Of a stretch of 64,000 nucleotides of DNA, positions 1 through 11,961 are shown in pieces. The DNA comes from Craspedostauros australis (taxonomy: Eukaryota; Bacillariophyta; Bacillariophyceae; Mastogloiales; Achnanthaceae). The stretch's first letter is position 1. The number at the start of each line of letters is the position of its first letter. Both the position numbers and the translations under genes were made by a program. The notes beneath the pieces were generated by a model. It had not been told where the DNA came from. It saw nothing but the letters and a program-made list of their open reading frames with translations, and searched no databases. The stretch covers positions 186,001 to 250,000 of the forward strand of contig JAMXDE010000049.1 in NCBI GenBank assembly GCA_026770025.1, given 5' to 3'.

Positions 1-710
1 GAACCGAGATCCAACAAGCGCTCGAGGAGATCCAGCTTGGCGAGCGCGAGATGGAACGAGGTCTCGAGTACCGCACAAGAGCTGCCTCCACGAGGCGCAA
101 GGCCGTGAAGAACGAAGCCAAGGCTGCCGTGCTTGACGAGCAAGCACTGCAGGACGATCCCTACACAGAGAATGATGCAGAGTACATCGCGTGTCTCTAC
201 ACCGAGGCCGGGAGAGACTCCGTTGATCAGGCAGCCATGCGTGGTCTCTTGGACGAGCATGTTGCCAACCGACTGTATTCGAACGATGCGCGCTCAATTT
301 GTTCGGATGACGACGATAGCAAAGATCACGAACACTTGAGCGCCGCATTCACAGCTTTGGCACATGCCGCCCAGGAACACGACCGACAGACTCGAGCGTC
401 AACAGAACAGAAACCAACATCGAAGTCAAAGTCGAGGCCGCCCAGGAGCAACTCTGCCATGGGATCGACTGGCAGAAGGCGGCGCCTGTCGTCGCTGAAG
501 TTCCGTCCATCGTCATCAGGCCAAGTGCAGTCACCGCGCTGGGCCAGGAAGGCCGCGAGAAGCAAGCATGATAGCATTGGAGATGGAGAAGCCAGCGTGG
601 CAAGCGCCAGCAGTGTCGGTACAAGCTACAGCGAGGACAGCCAGGGGGGCAACGGAAGTACGAAATGGACCATCGGTCCACTTCGGATGCTGCTGGGGAA
701 AGCAGCTTAA
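1..710 (+). CDS. RGLE-family protein 1, 5'-truncated by window edge
   Basis: C-terminal part of a protein of the RGLE family, the first of seven in this window; function unknown. The frame is open from base 3 and the first ATG, at 51, falls inside the conserved domain, so the true start lies outside the window. Visible core: a helical stretch, then MERGLEYRTRAASTRR, a basic run, AAVLDEQ, then a segment around EYIACLYTEAG and AAMRGLLDEHVA. A long Ser/Lys/Arg-rich low-complexity region follows, and the protein ends in GPLRMLLGKAA, a tail shared with members 6 and 7. The core resembles a small alpha-helical domain repeatedly seen in diatom hypothetical proteins. No catalytic residues, signal peptide or membrane segment are visible. 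The coding assignment is secure because the motif order matches the other six members; the role is unknown. Confidence 0.85.
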   Translation, partial: TEIQQALEEIQLGEREMERGLEYRTRAASTRRKAVKNEAKAAVLDEQALQDDPYTENDAEYIACLYTEAGRDSVDQAAMRGLLDEHVANRLYSNDARSICSDDDDSKDHEHLSAAFTALAHAAQEHDRQTRASTEQKPTSKSKSRPPRSNSAMGSTGRRRRLSSLKFRPSSSGQVQSPRWARKAARSKHDSIGDGEASVASASSVGTSYSEDSQGGNGSTKWTIGPLRMLLGKAA

Positions 711-2339
711 TCAAGCCAAGGCTGGCACAATCGTATTGAGCAATACGCTTGTATGGTATCACAGCCTGTGTGTCGACGAATATAAGCAACGTCCGTGCGA
801 GCTACAAGAGCAAGAAGCCAATAGCATTATAAAATACAGCAAATAGAGCATACAACAAATAGGTCTACGAGGGTCGAGAGCCGCATTGAATACCAGCAAT
901 GGAAGAGATTCATTTTAGATTTCGAAGGAGTGTAGCTCAGTCGATAGTCGCGGTAGCTGCGCGGGTGTCCAGTGAAATGCTCAAGCACGGAGATGCCCCA
1001 AGATGTGATTCCACAGTCCCCTGTACACAGTTGCCACCGGGCCGGTATGGAACGTACGTTGGTCAGATCATCTGATGCCGCTTTGATGATGCACGAAGCA
1101 TCAGGTTCATGTTGGAGCCACGTTGGAATCACGTCGGGATCACGACGGAAATTCGATGGTTCCATGGCGCTCTGATGATGGAGAATACGTAGCATGCTTT
1201 GCGGAACAAGGAGTGGTGCACTTTCGCGCTTTTCCGGCGAGGAGAATCTTCTACTCTCAACAAACGAGGAGAGATACGACAGCATCGACGTGATTGTCCA
1301 CGTACACTGTGAGTGTTGTCCCGCGAAGCCACATGCCTCTCATCTCTCGACGAGTATTGACACTGGTAGCTCGAGCATGTACTGTAGGCATACTCTACAC
1401 CAAGTCTGCCCACTCCGTACGGCGCAGATGAAACAAATACCTCCTCGACGAGTAGTCTCCTGAATTGGAAGAAGAGAGCGAGTTTTGCCTTGGATGATCA
1501 TACGCTACCAAGTGACGAGCATTGGCGTGGATCGATGGACCCGTCGGCACGCGGGTATGAGTGGAGGCTTGCTTGTAGCTCGTACTCGTAGACTTGGGAC
1601 CCGCGGTGAGTACAACCATCCGGAGAGATGCTCGCACAGACGAACGTCGACGCGACTGCTGCTTCGTCCTGCTTGTCGCGACTAATCCCAAACCACACGA
1701 AATGCCTCAAAGTCCGCTGGAATCACTCGAAACCTTCACAGCTGCTTCTAATGTCCGCTGCAGTCGACAGTGTGGACACCAAGGCACACAATTAGTCTCA
1801 AGTATTGTACTCTGCGTAAAGCGTGGTACTCTCCCATACATTATGCTCTTCTCCCTTGAGTAAAATGGGATGCATCACAAAGCTCAAAACGATCCCAACA
1901 TCCCAGCCAGTTACACGACCATAGATGTTACTTCTCGCATCACAGCGGTCACCAGCATAGGTCACCTCTCTTCCTGCGAGGCGATCTATCACAGCATACC
2001 ATACTCTCGAGATTGTGGTACCCGACTCTGCTCTGGTCTTTTTCTGCATTAATGTCGGCATCAATGTCGGCATCAGCACATGTCCCTCCGTGTTGACGAA
2101 AGGTGGTTGCCCCACCAATGTTTCCTGTTTTGGCTTATTCTCGCACAGCGACGGTATCACTCGCCAAAGGCTCTCCCGATGATTTTCCATGATGTGTGTT
2201 GGGCCTGATCCCACTCCAGAGCGTCTTAATTGTTCGGCACTTTAAACCATGTTCGGAGAATCGGGTCATTTCTGACTCATCCTCGCGCCACTAGCACACA
2301 AACGCTCACAATTTGGACAAGGCGAAACAAGGACGGTCA

Positions 2340-2402
2340 TCAACGCCAACGCCAACACCAACACCAACGCCAACACCAACGCCAACGCCAACGCCAACAA
2401 AC
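2340..2402. repeat. CCAACG/CCAACA hexamer minisatellite
   Basis: About ten copies of a six-base unit, CCAACG alternating with CCAACA. A related array (CCAACACCAATG) occurs at 58338-58386. Both lie outside any convincing gene. Confidence 0.9.
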
Positions 2403-4383
2403 ACTCACAAGTTGTCCGAAGAAATGCAAAGGCCCGAACCCAGGACTCCCGTCTTCAATGACGACAATCACATCACATCGCAACTCCACGCGATCGTGAA
2501 GATGGTTCGCCCCACTCGAGCTTGTGAAGCAGACGGTGTCATGCCCATACATTGGATGTTTTGTCCTCTTTTGTCGATGGCAACGTTGTCTCTTCTGCTC
2601 TGCTTCGAGTTCGTGCACGCGTGGTGCCATGCTGCGCTGGCTTTGCGCATAGATGAAGCAACCGAAACACGAGGGGTGGGTGGCGGGTCCAGGGGCAGCG
2701 GCAGCGGCAGCGGCAGCACTGCAAAATGTTACCGATCGTACATTTGCAGCGTACCGCAGGGTGCCTTGTTGAGACACTCGACGCGTAGGGCACTCGGACA
2801 CAGATGTCAATGAGATAGCTCGTGCTACTCGTGGTTCGTCCATATTTGTTTTCTTTTCTGTGTTTTCTGGATCAAAAGGTGGAATAAGGCACCACTCCCG
2901 TTTTTCATATCGTAAGACTACGCCCACAAGACGATGTAGATTGGTCCTGGCGCAGGGGGCCAAGGATGCAGCCGACCGACAGATCTACTCCGACGGGAGA
3001 ACATGGGACACCGCGCAAGGGGATGCTCTGGTGTGCTGCTGTGTCGCTATCGGATCCACCGTGAAACCTGCTTCATTTATTATACACTATTATCCAATTA
3101 CACCTACTAGTGCCGCTACGTCTAGAGTACCTGTTCTGTGGTCATTTGATCCACCACGACACCTGCTCCGCCCGCCTCTGTTTGACTCATGCCAACAGAG
3201 GAAAACAGGATAGGCACAAGGCAGAGCGAGCGGCGTTCCGTTTTCTGTCCTGTGGATCAAATGATCTGCCGGGCGCGATGGGAACGATTGCTTCGGTCTT
3301 GCTCCATTCTTACTATTATGGGAAGCACGATTACGATTTCGTTTCAATCTAATAAGAGTAAAAGTGAGTGTGCGTAGGCACGGCGAGTGTCCATGCTCGA
3401 AGTGTTTTTATTCTTGTGGCAGTGCTCCAATGCCGAACAAACTGGGTTAATAACGTGGAATGGAGCAGAATAACGGTACTCACAGCTGCATGTATGGAAT
3501 CATAACTTTGTTGTCCCTTTTTTCTGTTTGGCCATGATTGACAAAGGAAGCACATCCTCTCTCGAAGTCAGGCCGCGATGTTTGGCAATGCCCCTGGCAC
3601 GCAGGTATTTGTGTCCGTATTCCACGGTCCAGGTTCCCTTCCTTCCTCCTTCCCTTCTTCGACTTCGTGGCTGAACTCATTTCCATGCATATCGTGTCCT
3701 GTGGAATAGCATTTGGTAGCAGACCGAGAGATGTGGCATGCGGTAGATGTCCATTCGCACGCGGCTAACACTCCGCGAGCTATCGGTGCAGATCAATGGA
3801 CGACTGCGTGATGTGGGATGTGATGAAGCTGCCTGGAGTGTGTAGCAAGTGCAGTGATCATGGTCGGAACAGCCTAACGTCATCGCGCCAAACACTCCAC
3901 AGTTCACATGGTGATGACAGCGGCACAGAGACATTGTTCCTCGCGACGTCGGGAGTTGCACGCTTCGGTTCCGCGATGACTGTCGACAGAGTTCGGTGGG
4001 CCCGAGCAGAGAAGTCGCGGGCTGGTGTAGCACATTCGCCGATGCGGCCATCCATTGGTTGGGCGTTGAAGAATGGATTCTGCGATGGCGGTGCGATAGA
4101 TCTGCGCTCTATGTAGCTCGTATTGGAAGAGCAACCGTATTGGCATGCAAGCGTCCAGTGCTTCCCCACGACAAATACTGTGAAGGCGTGATACCTATTC
4201 TACAAGCTATGCACGCCAGTCGTTCAGATGGGTCGCAGTTGGCGTCAAGACTACACGCACGATGCGAGAGTTGAAGTCGGGGGGTTGTATGGTTGTGTAA
4301 TAGTGCCTATGCGTGGTAGCTTGTATGGTACTCTATTCGTGGAGTCCAGGTATTGGAATGGGGAACTCTTTCTCTCCCCTTCA

Positions 4384-4410
4384 GAAAGAGAGAGAGAGAG
4401 AGAGAGAGAG
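4384..4410. repeat. GA dinucleotide microsatellite
   Basis: An uninterrupted AG run follows TCAGAAAG and is followed by a short TATGTG run. Similar tracts recur at 40272-40300, 42938-42953 and 57699-57716. Confidence 0.9.
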
Positions 4411-4825
4411 TATGTGTATGTGTATGGAACGCCGTGGGCATGGTGGTGCGATGCTACCTTTATGGGACTTGCCGCCGAAAAGAACGGACGAGTAGTTTTT
4501 GGAACCGGCGTGAGAGCTTCTTTGGGGTGTGAACGAAGCGCAGTTGTTGGCGGGAGTGCTGACATTTGTTAATGCGGTGTCCATGATTCAAGCACATTGA
4601 CATGGATGGGGGGCATGTGTGTGCCTGTTCGGCGTCGACGCGTCGCAGCCACCCACGGCGTCATTCTCTCCTGTCCCGGGCTGTCCGGCTCTTGTCTTGG
4701 TAGCCTGTCTTGTCTTTGGCTCGATTCATCCCACCCTAGAGATGCTGCAGACAAAAAGGTAATGATGTAAGATTGTGGCTATGACTGTGACTGATTGTCT
4801 ACACTATTCTCTCTAGAGAGGATAT

Positions 4826-6499
4826 CTATGCGGCTGTGGCTCTGTTCTTCCTCTTGGACTTTTCCCGGTTTGTCTTCTTGGTGATAGCCAGGAGGGAGAG
4901 CAGCGAGGATGCCGACGACGATGATGTGGAAGCGGTGCTGATGCTATTCTTCCTGGACGCCTTGCCATCGATACGGTTGGTTGAGGAGTGGAGGGAATCG
5001 GCGGTGAGATCCCGAAGAGCCGACATGGAGAATCGTTTCTTGGACTTGCCGCCGCAAGGGCTGAGGCCTTTGGAAGTCGCGCCGTTGTTGAACGTGTGGT
5101 TTTGGTTGCCATGGTGCTGGTGGTGCTTCTGTTCCGAAAGTGCCTTGCGCATGCTGCTGAAAGGACTCATGCCCCTGGCACCTCGTTGGAATCGCCGCTT
5201 GATGCCCGGGGAGCTGATGGTGGAGGAGAAGCTCTCGACGCTTGGCAGGCCGGATTGTTGCTGATGGTGTTGGTGATGGGAGCCTTCTGAAGCCGATGCA
5301 TTCGTGTGCGTGATGGTCTGCATGACCTCGTCAAGGACGCGCGATGTGGTGACGACGTTGGACGCATCGACACCCTCAATATGAAAGGCCGCAGTTTGGT
5401 CGGCGCTGGCCGTGACGAGGATACCGCGGACCTTGGGCGTTGGCTTGTGGGTGGACGATGAGAGTGGCGGCGCGGAGGTGAAGAGGGCGAATATGGCGTC
5501 GTCGTCCCTGTCCTCCTTTCGGACGGCCAAGGCGGCCTTGTGATCGGCCCTGCCCAGCTCCCAGGCTTCCGTCATGCATGGCTGCGTCTGTGTTTTGTAG
5601 ACCCTTGCGATGGTGTCGGGGAAGAAGACGCCTTCCGATTTCTGCGCCCTCTGCTCATCCAGCACGGCCGTTCTTGCGATGGCCTTGTTTCTGTTTCTGC
5701 GCTGGAGGCCCTGCTTCGTGCGGCATTCCAAGCCGCGGTCCCGTTCGGCGTGGGGATCGGCCTGCATGCGATGGACGGACGATCTGGCTTGGCCGCGGAT
5801 CTCGGCGATGTCCTCCATGGAGTACCATGACTGCTTCTTCTCTTCTTCTGTGTAGTTGTTGACATGCAGCGTGAACTTGGCGCGGACGGCTGCGTCGAAC
5901 CTGACCCGCTTGCGGGTGGTCCTCACTTGCCTGGAGCGGCTGTGGCTGGTGCTTCTGCTGCCGCTTCTGCTCTGACTGCTGCTGTGACTCCTGTTGAGGG
6001 ACCTTCTGCCGCCCCTGCTCGAGGTCCTGACGATGTTGCTGCAGCTGCCCCTCCTCTGCATGCGACCGAACTTGCCGGTCTGCACCAGAGGCTGCGTGAC
6101 GGCTGTGTCCGTGTGATGCCAGGAGGAGGAGTCCAGGGTGGAGTCCAGGGAGGAGGCAGGCCCCGTTGCGGCGAGCGGCTTCTTGCGTTTCATGAACTTG
6201 GACAGCGGTGAGTATCGAGGCGCGATCATGGGAGCTTCCATGAAGACGTCGATCCCATCGCCTTTCTGTTCAATGGTTCCATTGTGTCCATTGCTTCCAT
6301 TGGTTCCATTGTGTCCATCATGACCATCGAGCTCATGGCAGCTGTCGGAGCCGAGGCTCACGTCGGTGGCCACGGAGGAAGGAGAGGAGAGGTGAGCGGG
6401 AGGGCAAGGCACCGCACCCTGCTGCTTGTCAGCGCCTGGAGGCAGAGGCGCAACGCTCCGGTTGCTCTGGTTCCTCTGCATGGTGGATGCGTCCATCAT
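4826..6499 (-). CDS. RGLE-family protein 2, long form (557 aa)
   Basis: Large divergent member of the RGLE family, function unknown. The start is a double ATG (MMDAST), and the leader upstream carries a CTG/CAG repeat. The N-terminal third is low complexity: repeats of Asn-Gly/His-Gly near residues 55-80, then Arg/Ser-rich stretches. The conserved domain spans roughly residues 190-320: KRVRFDAAVRAKFTLH, NNYTEEE, WYSMEDIAEIR, DRGLECRTKQG, NRNKAIARTAVLDEQ, FFPDTIARVYKTQT and a closing EAWELGRADHKAA. The C-terminal part is rich in His, Gln and Ser and ends in a Lys/Arg-rich tail, without the GKAA ending of the shorter members. The Arg/Ser and Lys runs would suit a nuclear protein, but that is inference. 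It is an uninterrupted single frame. Confidence 0.85.
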   Translation of the reverse strand: MMDASTMQRNQSNRSVAPLPPGADKQQGAVPCPPAHLSSPSSVATDVSLGSDSCHELDGHDGHNGTNGSNGHNGTIEQKGDGIDVFMEAPMIAPRYSPLSKFMKRKKPLAATGPASSLDSTLDSSSWHHTDTAVTQPLVQTGKFGRMQRRGSCSNIVRTSSRGGRRSLNRSHSSSQSRSGSRSTSHSRSRQVRTTRKRVRFDAAVRAKFTLHVNNYTEEEKKQSWYSMEDIAEIRGQARSSVHRMQADPHAERDRGLECRTKQGLQRRNRNKAIARTAVLDEQRAQKSEGVFFPDTIARVYKTQTQPCMTEAWELGRADHKAALAVRKEDRDDDAIFALFTSAPPLSSSTHKPTPKVRGILVTASADQTAAFHIEGVDASNVVTTSRVLDEVMQTITHTNASASEGSHHQHHQQQSGLPSVESFSSTISSPGIKRRFQRGARGMSPFSSMRKALSEQKHHQHHGNQNHTFNNGATSKGLSPCGGKSKKRFSMSALRDLTADSLHSSTNRIDGKASRKNSISTASTSSSSASSLLSLLAITKKTNREKSKRKNRATAA

Positions 6500-9400
6500 T
6501 GTCCTGCTTGTTCTTTTGTGTGTTGACGGAGAGTGCGATTGCTGTGATCGTGCTTTGCTCTTGCTTTGTGATCTGCTGCTGCTGCTGCTGCTGCTGCTGC
6601 TTCTGCTACTGATGATGCTGGTCTTGTGCTTGTGTTTATGATTGTGTTTATGATTGATCCTGGTGATGACTTTGCGATCTGGTGTCTGCCACGTTGCCTT
6701 CCGCTCTTGTGTGCTTTGTTTTGTGTGCTTCGTTCTGCTTGCCTCGTTCCGTTCGTGCGATTCCTTGTTTATGTTCGCAACAAAGGAGGAATTCTGTTTC
6801 GGTCGGGAGATTCACGGTTTGGGAGTTATTTGGGTGTTCTGCCGAGATGCCAGTACCTGTAACTCTGACTGCTGTTACGCGCTTTGTCGGGTTGGCCTCT
6901 GTACCAATATGTGTGGCGTGTTGTGCGCTTCTTTTGCCGTGATGTGCAAGTACTAGTACTGGTGCTGTGCAGGCATGGACACTGCTCGTTTGGACGCAAG
7001 AAACAAGGTTGGGAGATGGGAAAAGACTTGCTTCTCACCGATGCCTTTTTCTGATTTGCTTTCTGCGGTGCCTTGTTGCGTTTCTACTCGACTTTCTGTG
7101 TTGCTCTCCGTTTAAGATTGTGAGAATGCTCCTCCATCCGCTCCGCCTCTTTCTCTTTCTCTCTCACTACAGCCCCGAAGAAGTGCGTGTATGCTGCTAT
7201 ACCTCTGCACTCTTGCGTGTTTCTGCGCTGGTGTGCGAGGACTTTCGTGCCTCACTCTTCCTTGCGACCTGCCTTTCTGGCCTCTCTGCCACCGTTCCGA
7301 CAGGAGTACAAGCTATCACCGCGATTTGTCGTCCGCTCCGTGATGCCGCTGCGACTCGCGCTGTTGCTGTCGTGCCCCTGTCCAATGTCGTGGGCGGAGA
7401 GCGTCTTCAGTCATTTCCTTCGCGGTTACCGGCGATGGTACGAGCCATGGTACGTTCCCTGCGCGGGTGTTGCTGCCGCCACTGTTTCTACCGTCGTGGC
7501 GAAACGGCAACGATAGAAAGATGCCGAAAAGAGCCATCACAGAAGATGCATGTTTTGCGCTTTCCACGAAGTTGCGCAAAGACTTGCTCTTCGTGTTATC
7601 GGAGAGCACTGACGAACAATGGCGAGGTCGTGATGTGGGTGGAATGCTCGTGTCCCAATATGTCCAACGGGCGCTCTAAGCGCAAATCTGCCTCTGCGCA
7701 ACCAAAATCAGGTACTGCCAAAATGTCACATGTAGACTATTACTCCCCGGTTCGAAAATACTCATTGTTCGCTGGAATTCGGCACATGGGAGAGTACGCT
7801 ATTTGCACCAGCCATCGCAACAACTATGCCAATAGTCCGTCATTGACACAAAATAAAATGTCAAACTTTGCATAAATCTAACTCCCCACAAAACTACGAA
7901 CAAAAGGTGAGGCCGTTTCGGCGCCAAAAACAGCACACATTTCCTGATACTGCTTCCCTGTGGCACAGTTTCACGAGCAACAACGGTATCGGTTCAATGA
8001 TTCCATCAAGCGAGTGGATTGGGGGAGGGCTTGAAGCCGACTGGATGAGCAACAACAAGGACGGCCGCAATGTGTTCGTACCATGTTCGTGCTCCGCGCA
8101 TTGACAAAGTCGCCCTCAGGCTTTGCGGTAGGCTTTTCTTTATCTCGGATATGATTCAACCCAACACATAGAGGAACAATGCCGACATCACGACTCGGGA
8201 TGCAGCCAGCGAGCGACAAGGTATCATTCCACACAAGATATCATAGTCGCCCGGGGGCGGGTCGGCATCATTGGGATCATGGCTCGTGTGGAGTAGAGTA
8301 ACATGTATTACGAGCTATGCCTGTCATGTTCTCCAGCAACCCCATCCGCGGCTCTTGTTCTTCACATTTTCAAACCAGGCCGCCGAACTCTGTTGTGACC
8401 GTCTCACAGTATGCGCAACAGGATGGGCATGGGGACCGTGCCGTCCGAGCGACGAGTACGATTGTATCTCATCCCAAGACGTAGTTTTACGTGTACCACA
8501 ATGCAAAGCGACGCAATTCAGCGCAATGCGGTGGAGCGGATCCCGGCCACACAACCCCGGCGTCCAAGGTTGAAGCGCACGGTCCAGAGTGTCGCGCCAA
8601 CCTTCCTCTCCATCATGTCTCTCCGGAGATGTCTCCATCTGGACACACTTCGCAGTCGATGCCCTTCCGCAATGTTATTTTCCAATGCACCAAACATTCA
8701 CCCCAAAGAACAACACGAAGCTGCAAAAGATCCAACAGCTCCTCCTCCGCTGCCGTCTCCAGGTGACATTGGGTTGAATCGCGTCCAAGTCTGGTATTTG
8801 TGGACTGCGCTGCGTCAGTGCCTGGTCGTACATCTTGATCTACGAGCTTTGGTACACTGCTGCCCAATTGTCCATACGCTCGAGACGAACTATCGCGGAG
8901 CTCCTGTTGCTACAGTATCACGATACGTCCGTATGGCAGTCAACGCTTGTCGATGCCAAATCACGCCGGAGGAGTTACAAAATCGTCGGCCTGTCGCTGG
9001 ACCTCCTCGTGTGCTTTGTCTTACTCCCCATGGGCGTCGTTGTTGCGAGTTCGGTGGAGACTTTTCACGGCAGCTGCCTTTCCGACGATGTCGTCTGCAC
9101 TTGGGGATGTTCTCGTTGCGATGTTACTCGCTGTTTGGACCGCCAAGACCAGTTGCTCGCATACATCAGTGCATTCATCGCCGCCGCTTGTTCTGTCTTG
9201 CGATTGCCTCTCGTGGGTGATTCGCATCGACGGCCTGTCAAGTTCCTCTTTGTGCCGTGGGTGCTTCGCAATGGCTCCTCGCTCTCGTAGGTCGTACGTC
9301 GCACTCTGCACCCCATTCATCAAAAGGGGGAGTCTATGTGCCCGCACGTCCGAAACACCAAGCATCACTCCGCAGACTCCACGAAGAGAGTCACCAGAAT

Positions 9401-11961
9401 CCCATATAGTAGTTGGTATAATGGGCATGAGAGACGAGTCGCTCTCTTGCTGAAAAGCTCCCACCTTCCGTGTAGATTGGTGCCGCGATGGGTGCTGGCA
9501 AGACTTCACCTCCACGAGCAAGAGAGAGCGATACCGTCAGGACAACAGCACGAGTTTGGTCGATCAAAGAATGTGGATGGACATCAAAAGCTTGAACTCT
9601 ATCGCTCGAGCATCGGCCGGCCAACCAACCAACCAACGAGCACATCGATACTGGCCACTGGCAGAGCCGTCTGAAGTCCGAGGAAGAGACAGGAGGCCAA
9701 CTTGTCATCACGCAAATACATACGGATGAGCGATCAGCGCGTTCGTGCTTCAATCCAATCTCATCCAGGTCTGGGGTCACCTCCAACCAAGTACAATGCG
9801 GAGGCATCCCCATCATACGAGTATAGTAGCTCGTATGACACCAGAGGTCGTAGTTGTAGCTCGCACATACTCGCGTGAGGACAAGTTGTATGGAGGACGG
9901 CTTTCAGTCTTTCTCCAATCTCCGATCTCTGCTTGCGAAACGGTGAGCTTAACTCTGCCGTCTATCGACTTTGTCGTACTCGTGTCGATGGATGTCGTCC
10001 ACCATCCAGTTCAGCATGTCACGACGATGAGGCATGCAAAGCCCATGGTTTCAGAATACGAGTGCATCCACAGATGCAAGCGATCAAGCGAAAAAGAATG
10101 GCGACACAGAATGCCCGATTCGGAACATCAGATTCTTGAAGAAACGGAGCACGGCATGCAGGGTGTTGGTCCGCTGTTGACGCGCGACGTTGCACAGAAA
10201 TGCGCCCCCATTCTCGACGTCCAGCTCCGTTACGCCGTGGACGGTTTCTTCCACATGTTGTGGCTTTGATCCACCGCAACGAGCACACTCATCCGCATCC
10301 ATTGCTTCTGGTACAAGATTTCGGAACTTGGCGATGCCTGGCACCCCAAAGTGTTGCGGTGGGAATTTGGGTGGAGTAAACGGACGTATGATAGAATAGT
10401 ATACTCTCCAGAGAGCAAGCCTTCACAGCCAGTTGCCGCGCCCATGTTCTCCGTTTCCCTCTGCTTGGAGTTCGAATCTATTCGTACTCGTGCGTGTATT
10501 GGCAAGGCGTCGACGACGGAGCAAAACATTGTTTCCGGTGTTCTGTCCAAGCGTTCTGTTGACGATAATTGTGTGCGCCATCTCGTTGTTGTGCTCCTCT
10601 TCGCTTTGGTGTCCTTCTGTTAGTCATTGGTGCGGGTATTGGAAATGACCGCTCGTGAGATCTTGGGACGTTGTTGCGCTCACTTTTTCGATGATTGTGC
10701 CATTTGAGTCATGGATATTTGTTCGCTTTCGGGATCGAGATCGTGTGAGTCACAGTTTGGGGAATGATGTCAGACATGACCAGCGTCACATGTGCCGGAG
10801 AATGATGTCGTTTCGGTCATGTGGAACGAAATGACACAACCAGTCGCGGCGGTGTGATGGGAAATCTCGCGCAGTCCTTCGCAATTTTTGGACAACCTCC
10901 GAAGCGGCGCAAGGACACCTCGGAATCTGAATACAACATTCAGCAGAAAGGCGGAGAAATGGGGACATGCCGTGGCGGCGTTGCGAAATGGAAGGATGTG
11001 CGAGTGCTGAGCGTGTTTGTCCAAAGCAATCCTCCGCTCCCATTCTTCTCTGCTCGACAAATCTGCTCGAGGTTGTACCTTGCATGGACGCGACTTGGAT
11101 GCTATGACGAGCGCATGGTGTCATGGGAACAGAGATGGGGGAGCTCCTGTTCTGCCTCTCTCCTTCCTCCGGTCGATGACGTGACCGTTTCGCGGCAGAA
11201 GGAAAAAAGAAGAGTCTTTCATGCACAGCGCAATCTAGCAGAGAAGAGGTATTTTCGTGATGACAATGTCAATGACAAACGTGGTCTGGGCCATAGATGG
11301 GTTGGCCTGCCCACAATTTGGTTGCGTCATCGAAACTTTCGAGCAGATTGTTGGGCTCCTGGCCATCACCACGATCAAACAAGCCAAGGGGCAGCTGTTG
11401 TGACAAAACCTAACCTCCAGGAACGAGGACTTTGGCGCCATACATCCGGCCGAGGCACAGTACCACACGATCAGTCGTACCAATACACCTCGCGGTCGTC
11501 TCCACACCCTATCGCGAAGCTTTTGAAGTAGCGCAGAGCGGAGGAGAAGCAGCGTTTTTGCCATCTGCATCGACTTCTGCTGAATCGACTCCTCGCGTGA
11601 GCAGAATCATCCGCTCCATCGTACACGTATTACACAATACACATAACACAGTATACCTGCTTACCGCACCAAACCCACGTCTCTCAAACAAAGATCAAGC
11701 AACGAAGAGAGAGTTGGCGCCGAGACCACGTGAACTCCATTCGGAATCACGTCGCAGTCGCAACAGAATCACGTGCGAGCCACAATACCTGTGATAGATC
11801 GAATAATTGTACTATTCCAAACTCCCGCGGTGAGGAATCATCGTGCCACTTGCAATCATAAATCATCAAACACAAGCACAATCAAAGCATTGATGCGAGT
11901 ACGAGCTACGACAGCAAGCAGCAAGCAACAGACAACAACACACGCTCAACCACCACCAACC
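6500..11961. other. Intergenic stretch, 5.5 kb, no supportable gene
   Basis: The first hundred bases are the leader of the minus-strand RGLE gene, with a CTG run at 6573-6600. The longest open frames (6967-7875, 8411-9220, 10821-11531) are Cys/Arg-rich, compete with frames on the other strand and resemble no family I know. The last 100-200 bases before 11962 are A/C-rich, like the leaders of other genes here, and contain TCATAAAT near 11859. Confidence 0.5.
6573..6600. repeat. CTG trinucleotide repeat in gene leader
   Basis: About nine CTG units (CAG on the transcribed strand) lie 74-101 bases upstream of the minus-strand RGLE gene start at 6499, probably in its 5' untranslated region. Confidence 0.9.

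Larger units (their letters stand above)
711..4825. other. Intergenic stretch without a supportable gene
   Basis: No reading frame here has family resemblance or plausible exon structure. It holds the hexamer minisatellite at 2340-2402, a short GGCAGC run near 2692-2718 and a GA microsatellite at 4384-4410. The longest open frames (around 2313-2963) owe their length to these repeats. Confidence 0.6.

Noticed and set aside
936-1010. tRNA-like GTGTAGCTCAGTCGATAG
   Set aside because: The D-arm-like word is present, but no GGTTCGA-type T-arm follows at the right distance and no acceptor stem pairs.
1703-1712. TGCCTCAAAG, same as the start of the piggyBac terminal repeat
   Set aside because: Only ten bases match, with no second end, no CTAG or TTAA flanks and no subterminal motifs nearby.
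2313-2963. Open frames on both strands with Pro-Thr or Trp-Arg repeats
   Set aside because: Products of the hexamer array at 2340-2402; no conserved sequence outside the repeat.
6967-7875. 302-residue plus-strand frame in the 5.5-kb gap
   Set aside because: Cys/Arg/Leu-rich, no start context or family resemblance, and competing frames on both strands.
8411-9220. 269-residue plus-strand frame in the same gap
   Set aside because: Composition like random high-Arg/Cys sequence, no motif, overlapped by other frames of similar size.
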